From contig JAQBVK010000053.1 of the NCBI GenBank assembly GCA_027623585.1, positions 1 through 11,421 of the forward strand: a stretch of DNA of 11,421 nt, written 5' to 3'. The notes below the pieces were generated by a model. It was not told where the DNA came from. It did not search any database and saw only the letters and a program-made list of their open reading frames with translations. The position numbers were made by a program, and so were the translations under genes. Source of the stretch: Planctomycetota bacterium (lineage in GTDB: Bacteria > Planctomycetota > UBA1135). Positions 1 through 7,193 of the stretch are shown in pieces. The first letter of the stretch is position 1, and every line of letters begins with the position of its first letter.

Positions 1-1452
1 GCTGAGCATCCGCTCGCCGACCACGTCCCAGTGCAGGTTCCTCTCCTCGACCTTGCCGTTCTCGGCCAGGGCTTCGCGTAGTGCGGGCAGCCGCAGCACC
101 GCAAGAATTTTGTCGGCGAGTTCCTCGACGTTCCAGAAATCCACCTTCAGGGCATGCGCGAGCACTTCCGAAACTCCGCTCTGCCGTGAGACGATCGCGG
201 GTGTGTCGAGCGCCATGGCCTCGAGGGGAGTGATGCCGAAAGGCTCGGAGACGGAGGGCATCACGTAGAGGTCGGCGTGGGCAAAGATGCGTTCGACCTG
301 TTTTCCGCGCAAGAAGCCGGTGAAGTGCACGTGTCGGGCCAAGCCGAGTTCGGCCGAGCGCTCGATCATCGCCGGCAGCATGTCGCCGCTGCCGGCGACC
401 ACGAATTTGACCCGCTTCTCCACGGCGACCACGCGGGCGGCAGCTTCGAAAAAATAGTCCGGACCCTTCTGAAAGGTGACGCGGCCGAGAAATAGCACGA
501 TCGGCTCCGGAATCCCGCGTTCCACGCGCCAATCCCGCGCTTGCTCCCGGTGCGTAACGGCGTTGTGGATGACGCGGATCTTGCTGGCGTCGACGCCGTA
601 GCGCTTGCGCACCACGCTCGCGGTGTAGTGGCTCACCGGCACGACCAGGCGCGCGGCGTGCATGCCTTCGCGCTCGATCGCGGCGACGCGCGGATTCGGG
701 TGCTCGCCGCTGCGGTCGTACTCAGTTGCGTGAATGTGGGTCACCAAGGGCTTGCCAAGCAGACGAGCCGCGAGCAGTCCGGCAGGATAGGTCATCCAGT
801 CGTGGGCGTGCACGACGTCGATCTCGAGCTTGCGCGCGAGCTCTCCAACGGCGAGCGCGTAACGCGCAACCTCGGACATGAGGTCAGGCCCGTAGTGACC
901 GCTGAAGCGCGGGGTGAAGCGATGCGTGCGCCGCAGCGCTTCCACGCGCAGTTCGGGGAGGCTGGGGAAGTCCGCGGCGACCTGCAGCGCGGTCGCGGCG
1001 ACTGCGCGGTGGGGGGCACGCGCGCCATCAGCGAGACGGCCAGGACCGTCCCCGGCGGCGAAGCTCCGCTCGTAGGCTGCTTCATCCGAGTAGGGAGTCA
1101 ATGCGCTGTCCACCCACAGCACGCTGACCGAGGATTCCTGCGCGAGCGTGAGAAGTCTCGGCGCAGCCTCCACTTCGGCTTCCGCTACGGATCCGGCAAC
1201 GGATTCACTCATCGCCGACGAAACGGTTGCAGCACCCTTCTCGCTGCCGTCGGCTTGCGGGGTCTCGATCGCGACGTCTTCGCATCCCACCAGGTGCATG
1301 TGTCCTGCGTCTTCGTCTCCCCAGCGCTTCGGAACGACGAAGGTGACCTGCACGCCATGCTTGGCGAGGCCGAGCGTCAGGCCCTCGCACGCGGTGCCGA
1401 GGCCGCCCGAGATGTGCGGAGGAAATTCCCAACCGAGCATCAACACCTTCAT
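1..1452 (-). CDS. GT4 family glycosyltransferase, glycogen/starch-synthase-like (3' end cut by window)
   Basis: This gene encodes a retaining GT-B glycosyltransferase, probably cytoplasmic, that likely extends alpha-glucan from a nucleotide-glucose donor. I translated all 484 visible codons by hand and found no stop. The N-terminus reads MKVLMLGWEFPPHISGGLG, the donor-side glycine loop of this group. HAHDWMT follows at residues 215-221, THIHATEYDR near 257, HNAV near 296, FLGR..FQKG at 321-330 (candidate phosphate-binding R324 and K329), GSGDM near 354, and the GT4 E-x7-E motif at E403/E411. An Ala/Ser/Glu-rich stretch at about 65-95 looks like a linker insertion. The start ATG overlaps the stop of the upstream debranching enzyme (ATGA) and has GAGGA nine bases upstream. 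The last visible residues (HWDVVGERMLS) match the usual end of such proteins, so little is probably missing. Donor and product are inferred; another GT4 specificity is possible. Confidence 0.9.
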   Translation of the reverse strand, partial: MKVLMLGWEFPPHISGGLGTACEGLTLGLAKHGVQVTFVVPKRWGDEDAGHMHLVGCEDVAIETPQADGSEKGAATVSSAMSESVAGSVAEAEVEAAPRLLTLAQESSVSVLWVDSALTPYSDEAAYERSFAAGDGPGRLADGARAPHRAVAATALQVAADFPSLPELRVEALRRTHRFTPRFSGHYGPDLMSEVARYALAVGELARKLEIDVVHAHDWMTYPAGLLAARLLGKPLVTHIHATEYDRSGEHPNPRVAAIEREGMHAARLVVPVSHYTASVVRKRYGVDASKIRVIHNAVTHREQARDWRVERGIPEPIVLFLGRVTFQKGPDYFFEAAARVVAVEKRVKFVVAGSGDMLPAMIERSAELGLARHVHFTGFLRGKQVERIFAHADLYVMPSVSEPFGITPLEAMALDTPAIVSRQSGVSEVLAHALKVDFWNVEELADKILAVLRLPALREALAENGKVEERNLHWDVVGERMLS

Positions 1453-3452
1453 GCCTGCCCGTCCTCGATCATGCGAAGAGCGCGCAGCAACTCGCCGCTG
1501 TTCCACGCCTGCGCGATGGTTCCGCCCGGGCGATGCGGCGGGTCTCCATCGAAGACCTCAGAAACGTGGCCCAACCCGGCCTGTTCCAGTTGCGCTCCGA
1601 AACCCTCCACCAGTTCGCGCAGCCGCTCGAGATTCGCGGGCGCGTTGCCGAACGCGCGTAAGTGCGCTTCGACGTAGAAGCCCATCAACCATGGCCACAC
1701 CGTGCCCTGATGGTAGGCTCCATCGCGCGCGTCCGGAGTCCCCGCGTAGCGCGGACAGTAGGCCGGATCGTCGGGCGAGAGCGTTCGCAATCCGCACGGG
1801 GTGAGCAGAAATTTTCCGGCGTGGCGCATCACGTCGGTGCGCTTGCCGCGCGAGAGCGGGCTGAATTCGAGCGCCGCAGCGATCACCATGTTCGGGCGCA
1901 GCGAGTCATCGACGCCGGTCTGCGGATTCCAAACGTCGGCGAGGCGCCGTTCGGCGGGCATCCACAGTTTCTCGAGGAATCCCCGTTGCGCGCGTCTGCG
2001 GTGCTCCATCCAGCGGCGCGCTTCGCGTCGATTGCCGCCCTCGAGCGCGAGTCGCTCGAGTTGAGTGAGCAGGAAGTACCACAGGGCGCAGAGTTCGACC
2101 GCCGCGCCGTTGCGCGGCGTCACGGGAACGCCTTGCACGCGCGCATCCATCCAGGTGGCGTTGTGTTCCGGTGAGCCGGCCAACAGCAAGCCATGCTCGT
2201 CCACACGCATGCCGAGCTCACCGCCGTCGAGATAGGACTCGGCGATCGCACGCAGTGCCGGACCGAACTCTTCCTGCATCACCGCATTCGCGGAGGCGCC
2301 CGCTGCGCGTTCCCACAGCCGCACCGCACGCGCGAGCCATAAGGCGGCATCCGCGGATCCCCAATCCACTGCAGCGCCTTCCGCATTGAAGACGTTGGGG
2401 AGCAGCCCGCCGCGCCGGTGTCGAAGCACGCCGCGCAGCACCTCTTCGCATTCGGCGACGCGATCGCGAGCCAGGGTGAGGCCCGGCAGCGCGATCATCG
2501 TGTCGCGACCCCACTCGCCGAACCAAGGGAAGCCGGCGATCACTCCGAGCCGTCCATCCGGCGCGCGGTACAGGAACTCGTCCGCGGTGGCGGCGAGGCT
2601 CGCGCAAACGCCGTCTGGCGCGGCAGGCTGCGTTGCGTTCCGGCGCGCCGACTCGCGCTCCCAGCACGCCTCCAGATCCTCGATCGGAGCGTCGAGTGCG
2701 GCGGCGATCAGCACCGACCCTTCCTGCGCGAGGCTGAGTTCGAAAGTGCCCGGACTGAATTGGTCCTCCTCGGCGGCGTAACCGCGCTCGAGATCCCGCA
2801 GGTATTGAATTTTGCGATACCAGAGCGGGTCGGCGTGAAAGGCGCTGTTGCCGCCCGTGCAGGAGAAGTGGAGCGCGGGCAGTTCGGAGTAGGGGCGGAA
2901 CGAGAGACCGAGCTTCGTGCGCTGAGTTCGTGGATCCAGCGCTGGATTCTCGAAGGTCAGGGAGTCCGCCTCTCGATAGGCGAGTAGCGGGCGCAATTTC
3001 AGCGTCAACGGCCAGACCATGCTGCGCACGGTCCAGCGGCAGAGCACCGCGTGCCGACCGTGCACCGGCAGGTACTCGCGCACGATCTCGGCGCGCCCGA
3101 TGCGATGGGTGCAGGTCGGCCACGGATGCAGGGCGAAGCCGGCGAAACCGCGATGGCCGAGCGGCGCCCAGGAGTTGGGATAGCGCGCGAGCGAGAGCGG
3201 AAAGGAATGTTCGGCCCCGTGGACCGATTCCTCGAAGCGGGCGAGAAACACGTGCCGCTTCTCCGCCCCGGGCGGCGGCGCCACCAGGAGTCCGTGCTGG
3301 CGGCGCGTAGGGCAGAGCAAGGGGGTGGAACTGGCGTAGCCGCCGGCTCCGTCGGCGACGATCCACTCGCGCCGCAGCAGATCCTCGAGGCGCAATCCGC
3401 CCGGCAGTTCGGCGCGATCCGCCGGTACACCGCTGGTGAGGCTCGTAGCCAT
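1449..3452 (-). CDS. Amylo-alpha-1,6-glucosidase (glycogen debranching enzyme, GH133-like)
   Basis: This 667-residue protein resembles the bacterial/archaeal debranching enzymes that remove alpha-1,6-linked glucose at glycogen branch points, and it is probably cytoplasmic since no signal peptide is visible. The N-terminal domain carries the family signature REWIVADGAGGYASST (28-43) followed by TRRQHGLLVA (49-58). The catalytic (alpha/alpha)6-barrel half has PWFGEWGRD (309-317) with the conserved acidic D317, NATWMDARV (431-439), RPNMVIAAAL (519-528), YHQGTVWPW (580-588) and SEVFDGDPP with E632, then GGTIAQAWNSGELLRA near the end. Length is normal for the family. The ATG at 3452 is supported by GGAGG ten bases upstream and by the N-terminal signature starting soon after. 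Its stop overlaps the start of the GT4 gene by four bases, which points to a coupled glucan-metabolism unit. Family assignment is firm; exact substrate preference is not visible. Confidence 0.95.
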   Translation of the reverse strand: MATSLTSGVPADRAELPGGLRLEDLLRREWIVADGAGGYASSTPLLCPTRRQHGLLVAPPPGAEKRHVFLARFEESVHGAEHSFPLSLARYPNSWAPLGHRGFAGFALHPWPTCTHRIGRAEIVREYLPVHGRHAVLCRWTVRSMVWPLTLKLRPLLAYREADSLTFENPALDPRTQRTKLGLSFRPYSELPALHFSCTGGNSAFHADPLWYRKIQYLRDLERGYAAEEDQFSPGTFELSLAQEGSVLIAAALDAPIEDLEACWERESARRNATQPAAPDGVCASLAATADEFLYRAPDGRLGVIAGFPWFGEWGRDTMIALPGLTLARDRVAECEEVLRGVLRHRRGGLLPNVFNAEGAAVDWGSADAALWLARAVRLWERAAGASANAVMQEEFGPALRAIAESYLDGGELGMRVDEHGLLLAGSPEHNATWMDARVQGVPVTPRNGAAVELCALWYFLLTQLERLALEGGNRREARRWMEHRRRAQRGFLEKLWMPAERRLADVWNPQTGVDDSLRPNMVIAAALEFSPLSRGKRTDVMRHAGKFLLTPCGLRTLSPDDPAYCPRYAGTPDARDGAYHQGTVWPWLMGFYVEAHLRAFGNAPANLERLRELVEGFGAQLEQAGLGHVSEVFDGDPPHRPGGTIAQAWNSGELLRALRMIEDGQA

Positions 3453-3496
3453 GGCCCCCTATCCTCCATTGCGGCCACCTCGCTCACAAGTGCGCA
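3453..3496. promoter_or_regulatory. Divergent intergenic region between the debranching enzyme and beta-helix genes
   Basis: This is the only divergent gap in the window: 44 bp if the plus-strand gene starts at TTG 3497, or 80 bp if it starts at ATG 3533. By position it should carry the promoter of the leftward glucan pair and, back to back, that of the rightward beta-helix gene. I could not identify convincing -35/-10 boxes on either strand. A small imperfect inverted repeat, GCGCATTGCGC, lies at its right end (about 3492-3502), but it is too short to call an operator. Confidence 0.35.
3463..3467 (-). promoter_or_regulatory. Ribosome binding site of the debranching enzyme gene
   Basis: The minus strand reads GGAGG here, ten bases before the ATG at 3452. 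It is the only good Shine-Dalgarno match close to this start and supports the chosen start codon. Confidence 0.6.
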
Positions 3497-5737
3497 TTGC
3501 GCGCTTCGCTCGCCCGTTATCCTGTTCTGGAGATGGGAATCCTTCTGCTGCTGCTCCAGAGCACGCCGCTGCTGGTGCTCGAGCACGATGACACGGTGGT
3601 GCGCGCCTCCTGCACGGTGCGAGTGCCGCCGGGACTCGTGATCGAAGACCGCAACGGCGACGGCGTGCTCCAGATCCTCGGTGATGACATCGAGGTGACC
3701 TTCGAAGCGGGCTCGGTGCTGCGCGGCGCTGCTGCCCACGTGCCGCTCGATGAACTCGAAGGCATCGGCATCCGGGTGGAAGGAGGGCGCGGCGTCCACC
3801 TGCGTGGGCCCGCGGTCGAAGGCTTCCGCTGCGCCGTCTTGGCGCGCGAGGCCGACGAATTGAAGCTGCTCGACGGGAGCTTCCAGCGCAATTTCGCTCA
3901 GCGCCTGCTCAGCACGCCCGAGGCCGAGGACGGCGCCGACTGGCTCTGGCCGCACCGCAATGACGCCGAAGAATGGCGGCTGCAGTACGGCGCGGCGATC
4001 TCGGTGCATCGCAGCCGCGGTGTCGAAATCGCGCGCAACCGAGTCCGCGCGCAGCAGAATGGCATCTTGCTTGACCGAGTGCAGGACGCGGTCATCTACG
4101 ACAACGACGCTTCCTTCTTATCCGGCTGGGGGCTGGCAATGTGGCGCTCCAGCGGCAACCTGGTGTCGCGCAACGCCTTTGACTTCTGCATCCGCGGCTA
4201 CAGCCACGGCGTCTACAACCGCGGTCAGGACTCGGCGGGAATCCTGTTGTTTGAGCAGTGCTCGCGCAACCACTTCCTGGAGAACTCCGCGACGCATGGC
4301 GGCGACGGGGTCTTCGGATTCGCAGGCCGGGAAGCTTTGGGGGAGGAGCCGCCGCCCGAAGAGGACTTCGACTATCGCGAGCGCGGCTGTAACGCGAATT
4401 GGTTCGTAGGGAACGATTTCTCCGATGCCGCCGCACACGGTCTGGAACTCACCTTTTCCTTCCACAATCGCATCATCGAGAATCAGGTCAGTGGAAACGC
4501 GATCTGCGGCCTGTGGCTGGGCTACTGCCAGCAGACCCTGATTGCGAACAACACTTTCGCGAACAACGGCGACGCCGGCTATGGCTTGGAGCGCGGCGGA
4601 GTGAACATCGATCACAGCCGCGAGAATCTCATCGTGCGCAATGAGTTTCTCCGCAACGCGTGCGGTGTGCATCTCTGGCAACTTCCGGGCAACATTGCCG
4701 AGCGGCCGTGGGGGCTCGCCAACCGGCTCGACGGCCAGGGCAACGTGCTCGCGGGCAACCGTTTCACGGGCGATCGCGTCGGGTTCCATCTGCGCGGAAG
4801 CATCGGCCTCGCGGCCTACCTCAACGAGTTCGGCAGCGTCGGTGAGGAGCGCCGGATCGAAGACGGTGCGAAACTGAATGAAGGCATCGCGCCGATGCCG
4901 CTGATTCCGCAAGCGCGGCGAACTGCGATCGGCGAGGCACGGCCGGTCGGCGCACGCGCGGCGCTCGCCGGGCGACGGCAGATCTTGATGACGGAGTGGG
5001 GCCCTTGGGATCACGCCGGGACCGTGTTGTCGCGGCTGCCGAGTGACGGCGCTCGGGCGAGTTACGTATTGCTGCCGCCTGGGCTCGAACCCAGCGTCGA
5101 ACTGCGCTCGGGCGAGGTAACCGTACGCGTGGAAGCCGATCCCGCAGGCGCGCGTCTGGTGCTTGAGGCCAAGGCTCCGGGTTGGACTGCTTATGAACTC
5201 GTCGTGCGCGCCGACGGCTTCGAACAAACGGTCAGCGGAAGCCTGCTCGCGGCGGAGTGGGAAGCCGCATTCTTCGCGACCGATTTCGATCCGCGCGAGG
5301 ACGACGCGGCATGGCATCGCGCTGCGAGCGAGGCATTGGCCACGCAGCCGCTGAAGCTGCGCAGCTTGCGCCTTCCCTTCGGCGGCGGAGGTCCCGCGGA
5401 TCTCGCCAGTCTGCGTGAGGCAGCGGGCGCAGATGGCGCGAAAGCCCTGCCCGGCGCGGAGCACTTCGGCTCGATTGCGCGCACAAGACTGCAGTTGCCG
5501 GAGGGCTTGTGGCGCGTCAGCACCCTTTCCGACGATGGGATTCGAGTTCGCGTTTCCACGCTGCCGGAGCCCCTCATCGGCAATTGGACTTGGCACGGCC
5601 CGACGCGGGACGTAGCGGAGTTTCGCGTGAATGCAGCCGCCGCTGCCGATCCTTCAGGGATCGAGTTGCTCGTCGAACACTTCGAACTCGACGGCTGGGC
5701 AGTGCTCGAATTCGAACTCGAACGCGTCGGCGACTGA
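3497..5737 (+). CDS. Right-handed parallel beta-helix protein with C-terminal PA14-like domain
   Basis: This protein of about 746 residues is probably exported. From about residue 90 to 445 it is made of beta-helix coils of the NosD/pectate-lyase-fold type, seen as recurring N-x-F/I-x-x-N patterns: NRVRAQQNGI, NLVSRNAFDF, NHFLENSATHGG, NRIIENQVSGNAICG, NTFANNGD, NLIVRNEFLRNACG, NVLAGNRFTGDRVGF. A beta-sandwich-like stretch follows (about 495-595, opening MTEWGPWDHAG). Residues 600-746 resemble a PA14 domain: LWRVSTLSDDGIRV, GNWTWHGPTRD, then VEHFELDGWAVLEFEL. The fold suggests carbohydrate binding or processing outside the cytoplasm, but I see no catalytic signature. The start is uncertain. 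TTG 3497 gives Arg residues before the hydrophobic MGILLLLLQSTPLLVL segment but has no Shine-Dalgarno. ATG 3533 lies directly against GGAG with no spacer and would remove the charged n-region. The gene diverges from the glucan pair. Confidence 0.85.
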   Translation: MRASLARYPVLEMGILLLLLQSTPLLVLEHDDTVVRASCTVRVPPGLVIEDRNGDGVLQILGDDIEVTFEAGSVLRGAAAHVPLDELEGIGIRVEGGRGVHLRGPAVEGFRCAVLAREADELKLLDGSFQRNFAQRLLSTPEAEDGADWLWPHRNDAEEWRLQYGAAISVHRSRGVEIARNRVRAQQNGILLDRVQDAVIYDNDASFLSGWGLAMWRSSGNLVSRNAFDFCIRGYSHGVYNRGQDSAGILLFEQCSRNHFLENSATHGGDGVFGFAGREALGEEPPPEEDFDYRERGCNANWFVGNDFSDAAAHGLELTFSFHNRIIENQVSGNAICGLWLGYCQQTLIANNTFANNGDAGYGLERGGVNIDHSRENLIVRNEFLRNACGVHLWQLPGNIAERPWGLANRLDGQGNVLAGNRFTGDRVGFHLRGSIGLAAYLNEFGSVGEERRIEDGAKLNEGIAPMPLIPQARRTAIGEARPVGARAALAGRRQILMTEWGPWDHAGTVLSRLPSDGARASYVLLPPGLEPSVELRSGEVTVRVEADPAGARLVLEAKAPGWTAYELVVRADGFEQTVSGSLLAAEWEAAFFATDFDPREDDAAWHRAASEALATQPLKLRSLRLPFGGGGPADLASLREAAGADGAKALPGAEHFGSIARTRLQLPEGLWRVSTLSDDGIRVRVSTLPEPLIGNWTWHGPTRDVAEFRVNAAAAADPSGIELLVEHFELDGWAVLEFELERVGD

Positions 5738-5755
5738 GCCCATTACCGCGCGGGA

Positions 5756-7183
5756 TCAACCGCCGGCGGGCGCTACTTCGACGGCCGGCTGCTGTTCGCG
5801 CTGCGCGGTGAAATGCACCAACCAAGCGAGCTTGCCGGGCGTGCCGTCCGGCTTTGCGATGCCCTCGACCTCGACCCAGTAGAGGAATCCCGGCAAGACC
5901 GTCACTTCCGGCCGGAAGATCAGCATTTCCCGATCGGTGTGCAGTTCGGTGATGGGGAAGGATTCTCCGTGCAGGAGAAAGTTTTCGTCGAGCGCCCGCA
6001 CGCTCACGCGCGCCTCGCGAGCGTCCGGCATCTGCCAGTGGCTCGGATTGAGCCGCAAGCTCCACGCCGTATCCGCGGAGAACCATTCAACAGGCATCCA
6101 GCCCTTGGCGGGGAAGAAACTCGCTTCCTCGTTCCAGACCGGGCCGCTGGAATCGCCGGTCCAGAGCGAGCTGAAGGCTCCACTCTGACTGACTCCGATC
6201 TTCGCCATGCGCGGTTCCAGGCACAGCCGACGCGCCGTGAGTTTCGGGAACAGCGCGCGATCATCGGGATTGATCCAGGCGTCGATCGAGCCGACCAAGC
6301 CCCAACCTTGGGAGAGATTGCAGCGCAGCAGGGCGTCGCGCGCTCGCTGGAAGCGAGATTCTTCCCAGTCCGGATTCTCTGGCGCAAAATCCACGCTCCC
6401 GATCGCCGCGCTCAACTCGGCCGCGTCGGAAGCGCGCGCGCAAGCCTCTTCGTCCAGCGCGCACTCACGCCACGGCACTTGTGCGAGGTAGCGAAATCCG
6501 CGCAAGCGCGCGAGAGCGAGCGCGCGATCCGCCTTGAGACGTCGCGTCGGGTCGCCGGATTCGCGCGCGATCTGATCGAGTCGCTGCAATTCCGGCGCGG
6601 CCATGAGTTCGCTGAGCGTCAGCCACACTTCCTCGAGCGGCGCCGAGTAGAGGTGACGAGATCCGAACAAACCAACCAGGAGATCGCTCCGATACTCCTG
6701 CTCGCTCAAGAGTTCGCCGCCTTGATAGAGGCGTCGCATGCCATCTCGTTTGCCGGCGCGATACTCCGTTTCTTCGGCGGCCCGGCCGGCATCGTCATAG
6801 GCAGTGCGTAGGCCTTCGAGTTCGTTGTTCTTGTAGCTGCAGCTCAGCACCGGTGTCCCGTCCGCCCGATCCTGCCGCCACGGACCCTCCAGACTGCCCT
6901 TGCGGTAGCGGCAACTCAGATCCGGCTTGCCGTTGTCATGCCAGGACTCGTACGGACCCTCCATGAGGCCGAGCTTGAAGATCACCTTCGATTTCGACTC
7001 GCCGTTCTCATGCCACTCGCGCGAGAGCCCACTGCGCCGGCCCTGTGAGTCCACGACGTACTCGGCCTTCAGCGTGCCGTCGGGCCAGTACTCGCGGATC
7101 TTCTCACCGTCCGGCTCCGGCGCGAAGGCGACGGCTGCCGCGCACAGCAGACCGAGCAGACTTCGGGCGAGGTGGGAACGCAT
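5756..7183 (-). CDS. Exported MORN-variant (YwqK-like) repeat protein with degenerate CAP/SCP-like domain
   Basis: This protein of 475 residues begins with a likely signal peptide (MRSHLARSLLGLLCAAAVAFA, possible cleavage after AFA). Residues about 28-175 hold five or six MORN-variant repeats of 22-25 residues, each with a (W/Y)-x-(D/E)-(D/N)-G core and a closing EG/DG: REYWPDGTL, REWHENGES, ESWHDNGKP, RQDRADGTP, TAYDDAGRA, RLYQGGEL. The C-terminal half (about 200-460) resembles the CAP/SCP/PR-1-like domain seen in planctomycete proteins: FRYLAQVPW, ASDAAELSAAIG, CNLSQGWGLVGSIDAWI, ARRLCLEPRMAKIGVSQSG, FFPAKGWMPVEWFS, WSLRLNPSHW. The usual CAP His/Glu positions appear substituted. The ATG at 7183 was chosen for the signal peptide; its ribosome site is weak, and longer in-frame readings run through the hydrolase gene. 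It lies ten bases after the hydrolase stop and is the last gene of the operon. Function is unknown; the repeats suggest surface or protein contacts. Confidence 0.8.
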   Translation of the reverse strand: MRSHLARSLLGLLCAAAVAFAPEPDGEKIREYWPDGTLKAEYVVDSQGRRSGLSREWHENGESKSKVIFKLGLMEGPYESWHDNGKPDLSCRYRKGSLEGPWRQDRADGTPVLSCSYKNNELEGLRTAYDDAGRAAEETEYRAGKRDGMRRLYQGGELLSEQEYRSDLLVGLFGSRHLYSAPLEEVWLTLSELMAAPELQRLDQIARESGDPTRRLKADRALALARLRGFRYLAQVPWRECALDEEACARASDAAELSAAIGSVDFAPENPDWEESRFQRARDALLRCNLSQGWGLVGSIDAWINPDDRALFPKLTARRLCLEPRMAKIGVSQSGAFSSLWTGDSSGPVWNEEASFFPAKGWMPVEWFSADTAWSLRLNPSHWQMPDAREARVSVRALDENFLLHGESFPITELHTDREMLIFRPEVTVLPGFLYWVEVEGIAKPDGTPGKLAWLVHFTAQREQQPAVEVAPAGG

Positions 7184-7193
7184 CCTGTAGGAA

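Noticed and set aside
541..1677. Long plus-strand open frame of 378 codons
   Set aside because: It lies opposite the GT4 and debranching genes, whose family motifs are clear. The translation is Arg/His/Ala-rich with no recognisable motif, as expected for an antisense frame in GC-rich DNA.
2218..3366. Minus-strand open frame of 382 codons in another frame of the debranching gene
   Set aside because: It is an Arg-rich shadow of the real frame with no motif.
3492..3502. Inverted repeat GCGCATTGCGC as an operator
   Set aside because: The arms are four bases and made only of G and C, which is likely by chance in this composition.
4118..5596. Long minus-strand open frame of 492 codons
   Set aside because: It is antisense to the beta-helix/PA14 gene, whose repeats and PA14-like motifs are clear. 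The antisense product shows no domain, signal peptide or ribosome site.
5681..5721. Direct repeat TTCGAACTCGA, two copies 30 bp apart
   Set aside because: Both copies encode the F-E-L strands of the PA14-like domain (HFELD and EFELE), so protein repetition and codon preference explain it.
5738..5770. Possible terminator at the convergent gene ends, with a CCGCCGGCGG palindrome at 5761-5770
   Set aside because: The palindrome has no loop and no T-run, and it lies within the last codons of the MORN/CAP-like gene. The true gap is only 18 bp and forms no hairpin I can support.
5813..6811. Plus-strand open frame of 332 codons
   Set aside because: It is antisense to the MORN/CAP-like gene and has no recognisable domain.
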